From Rubrivivax sp. (lineage in GTDB: Bacteria; Pseudomonadota; Gammaproteobacteria; Burkholderiales; Burkholderiaceae_C), in the NCBI GenBank assembly GCA_024641945.1, contig JAHECD010000050.1:1-32698 (forward strand): 32,698 bases of DNA, given 5' to 3'. Under the pieces are notes generated by a model that was not told where the DNA came from, did no database searches, and was given only the letters and a program-made list of their open reading frames with translations. Each line of letters starts with the position of its first letter. Within the stretch, counting starts at the first letter, position 1. Positions 32,572 to 32,698 of the stretch are shown piece after piece. The position numbers and the translations under genes are program-made.

Positions 32572-32613
32572 CCGGCCAGCCTCAACCGATGCAGCCTCGG
32601 CGCGGCTGGCCGG
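32572..32613 (+). repeat. Inverted repeat after the integrase gene
   Basis: Arms CCGGCCAGCC (32572-32581) and GGCTGGCCGG (32604-32613) begin just after the integrase stop, with a 22-base loop. No T-run follows, so it is a hairpin or protein site rather than a clear terminator. Confidence 0.5.
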
Positions 32614-32698
32614 TCGATATGCAGCGTGAGGAGCCGGTCGCCGCCCGCCGACTCAATCACGCTGACTTACCTCAAGCGGTCATTGGGCCGTGCGGACT

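Overview
The window is about 32.7 kb of GC-rich DNA with strongly GC-biased third codon positions. The gene set and order point to a betaproteobacterium of the order Burkholderiales, probably near Comamonadaceae or Sphaerotilaceae; this placement rests on gene content, not on a marker gene. No rRNA, intact tRNA, insertion sequence or CRISPR array is visible.

Region 1 (102-9202, minus strand) is one tightly packed fatty-acid beta-oxidation operon. It reads TetR regulator, acyl-CoA dehydrogenase, small periplasmic DUF2147 protein, FadN-type bifunctional 3-hydroxyacyl-CoA dehydrogenase/enoyl-CoA hydratase, thiolase, a crotonase that looks like an enoyl-CoA isomerase, an SGNH esterase and an HSDL2-like SDR. 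Together these can activate, hydrate, oxidise and cleave acyl-CoAs, and probably also handle unsaturated ones. Region 2 (9426-10589, plus) has an HNH endonuclease and a glycine-zipper lipoprotein.

Region 3 (about 10.7-26.8 kb) is unusually rich in ion and osmotic-stress genes. It holds a NhaP-type Na+/H+ antiporter, a YrbG-type Na+/Ca2+ exchanger, a glycine-betaine ABC importer (ProX-ProW-ProV), a MscS channel, a ClC Cl-/H+ exchanger and a CPA2 antiporter. The CPA2 antiporter is translationally coupled to a YbdK glutamate-cysteine ligase. Between them lie two paralogous MarR regulators, a Pal-like lipoprotein, a universal stress protein and a Cys-rich protein that may have a degenerate OmpA-like fold. 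Four AT-rich intergenic sites here share a TTTGTAC-nnn-T-n-n-AC motif, suggesting a common regulator. A frameshifted gene remnant and an orphan intrinsic terminator (possible small RNA) also lie in this region.

Region 4 (26995-30578, minus) is a two-gene unit. The first gene encodes an exported protein joining a zinc phospholipase C/S1-P1 nuclease-like domain to a probable outer-membrane beta-barrel. The second encodes a phospholipase D/cardiolipin synthase-like lipoprotein.

Region 5 (30924 to the right edge) is the start of an integrated mobile element. The 3' part of a CAT-anticodon tRNA lies on the minus strand and is followed by short repeats and a tyrosine integrase reading into the element. 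The chromosome therefore ends at about 30968, and the rest of the element, with the restored tRNA, should lie beyond the window.
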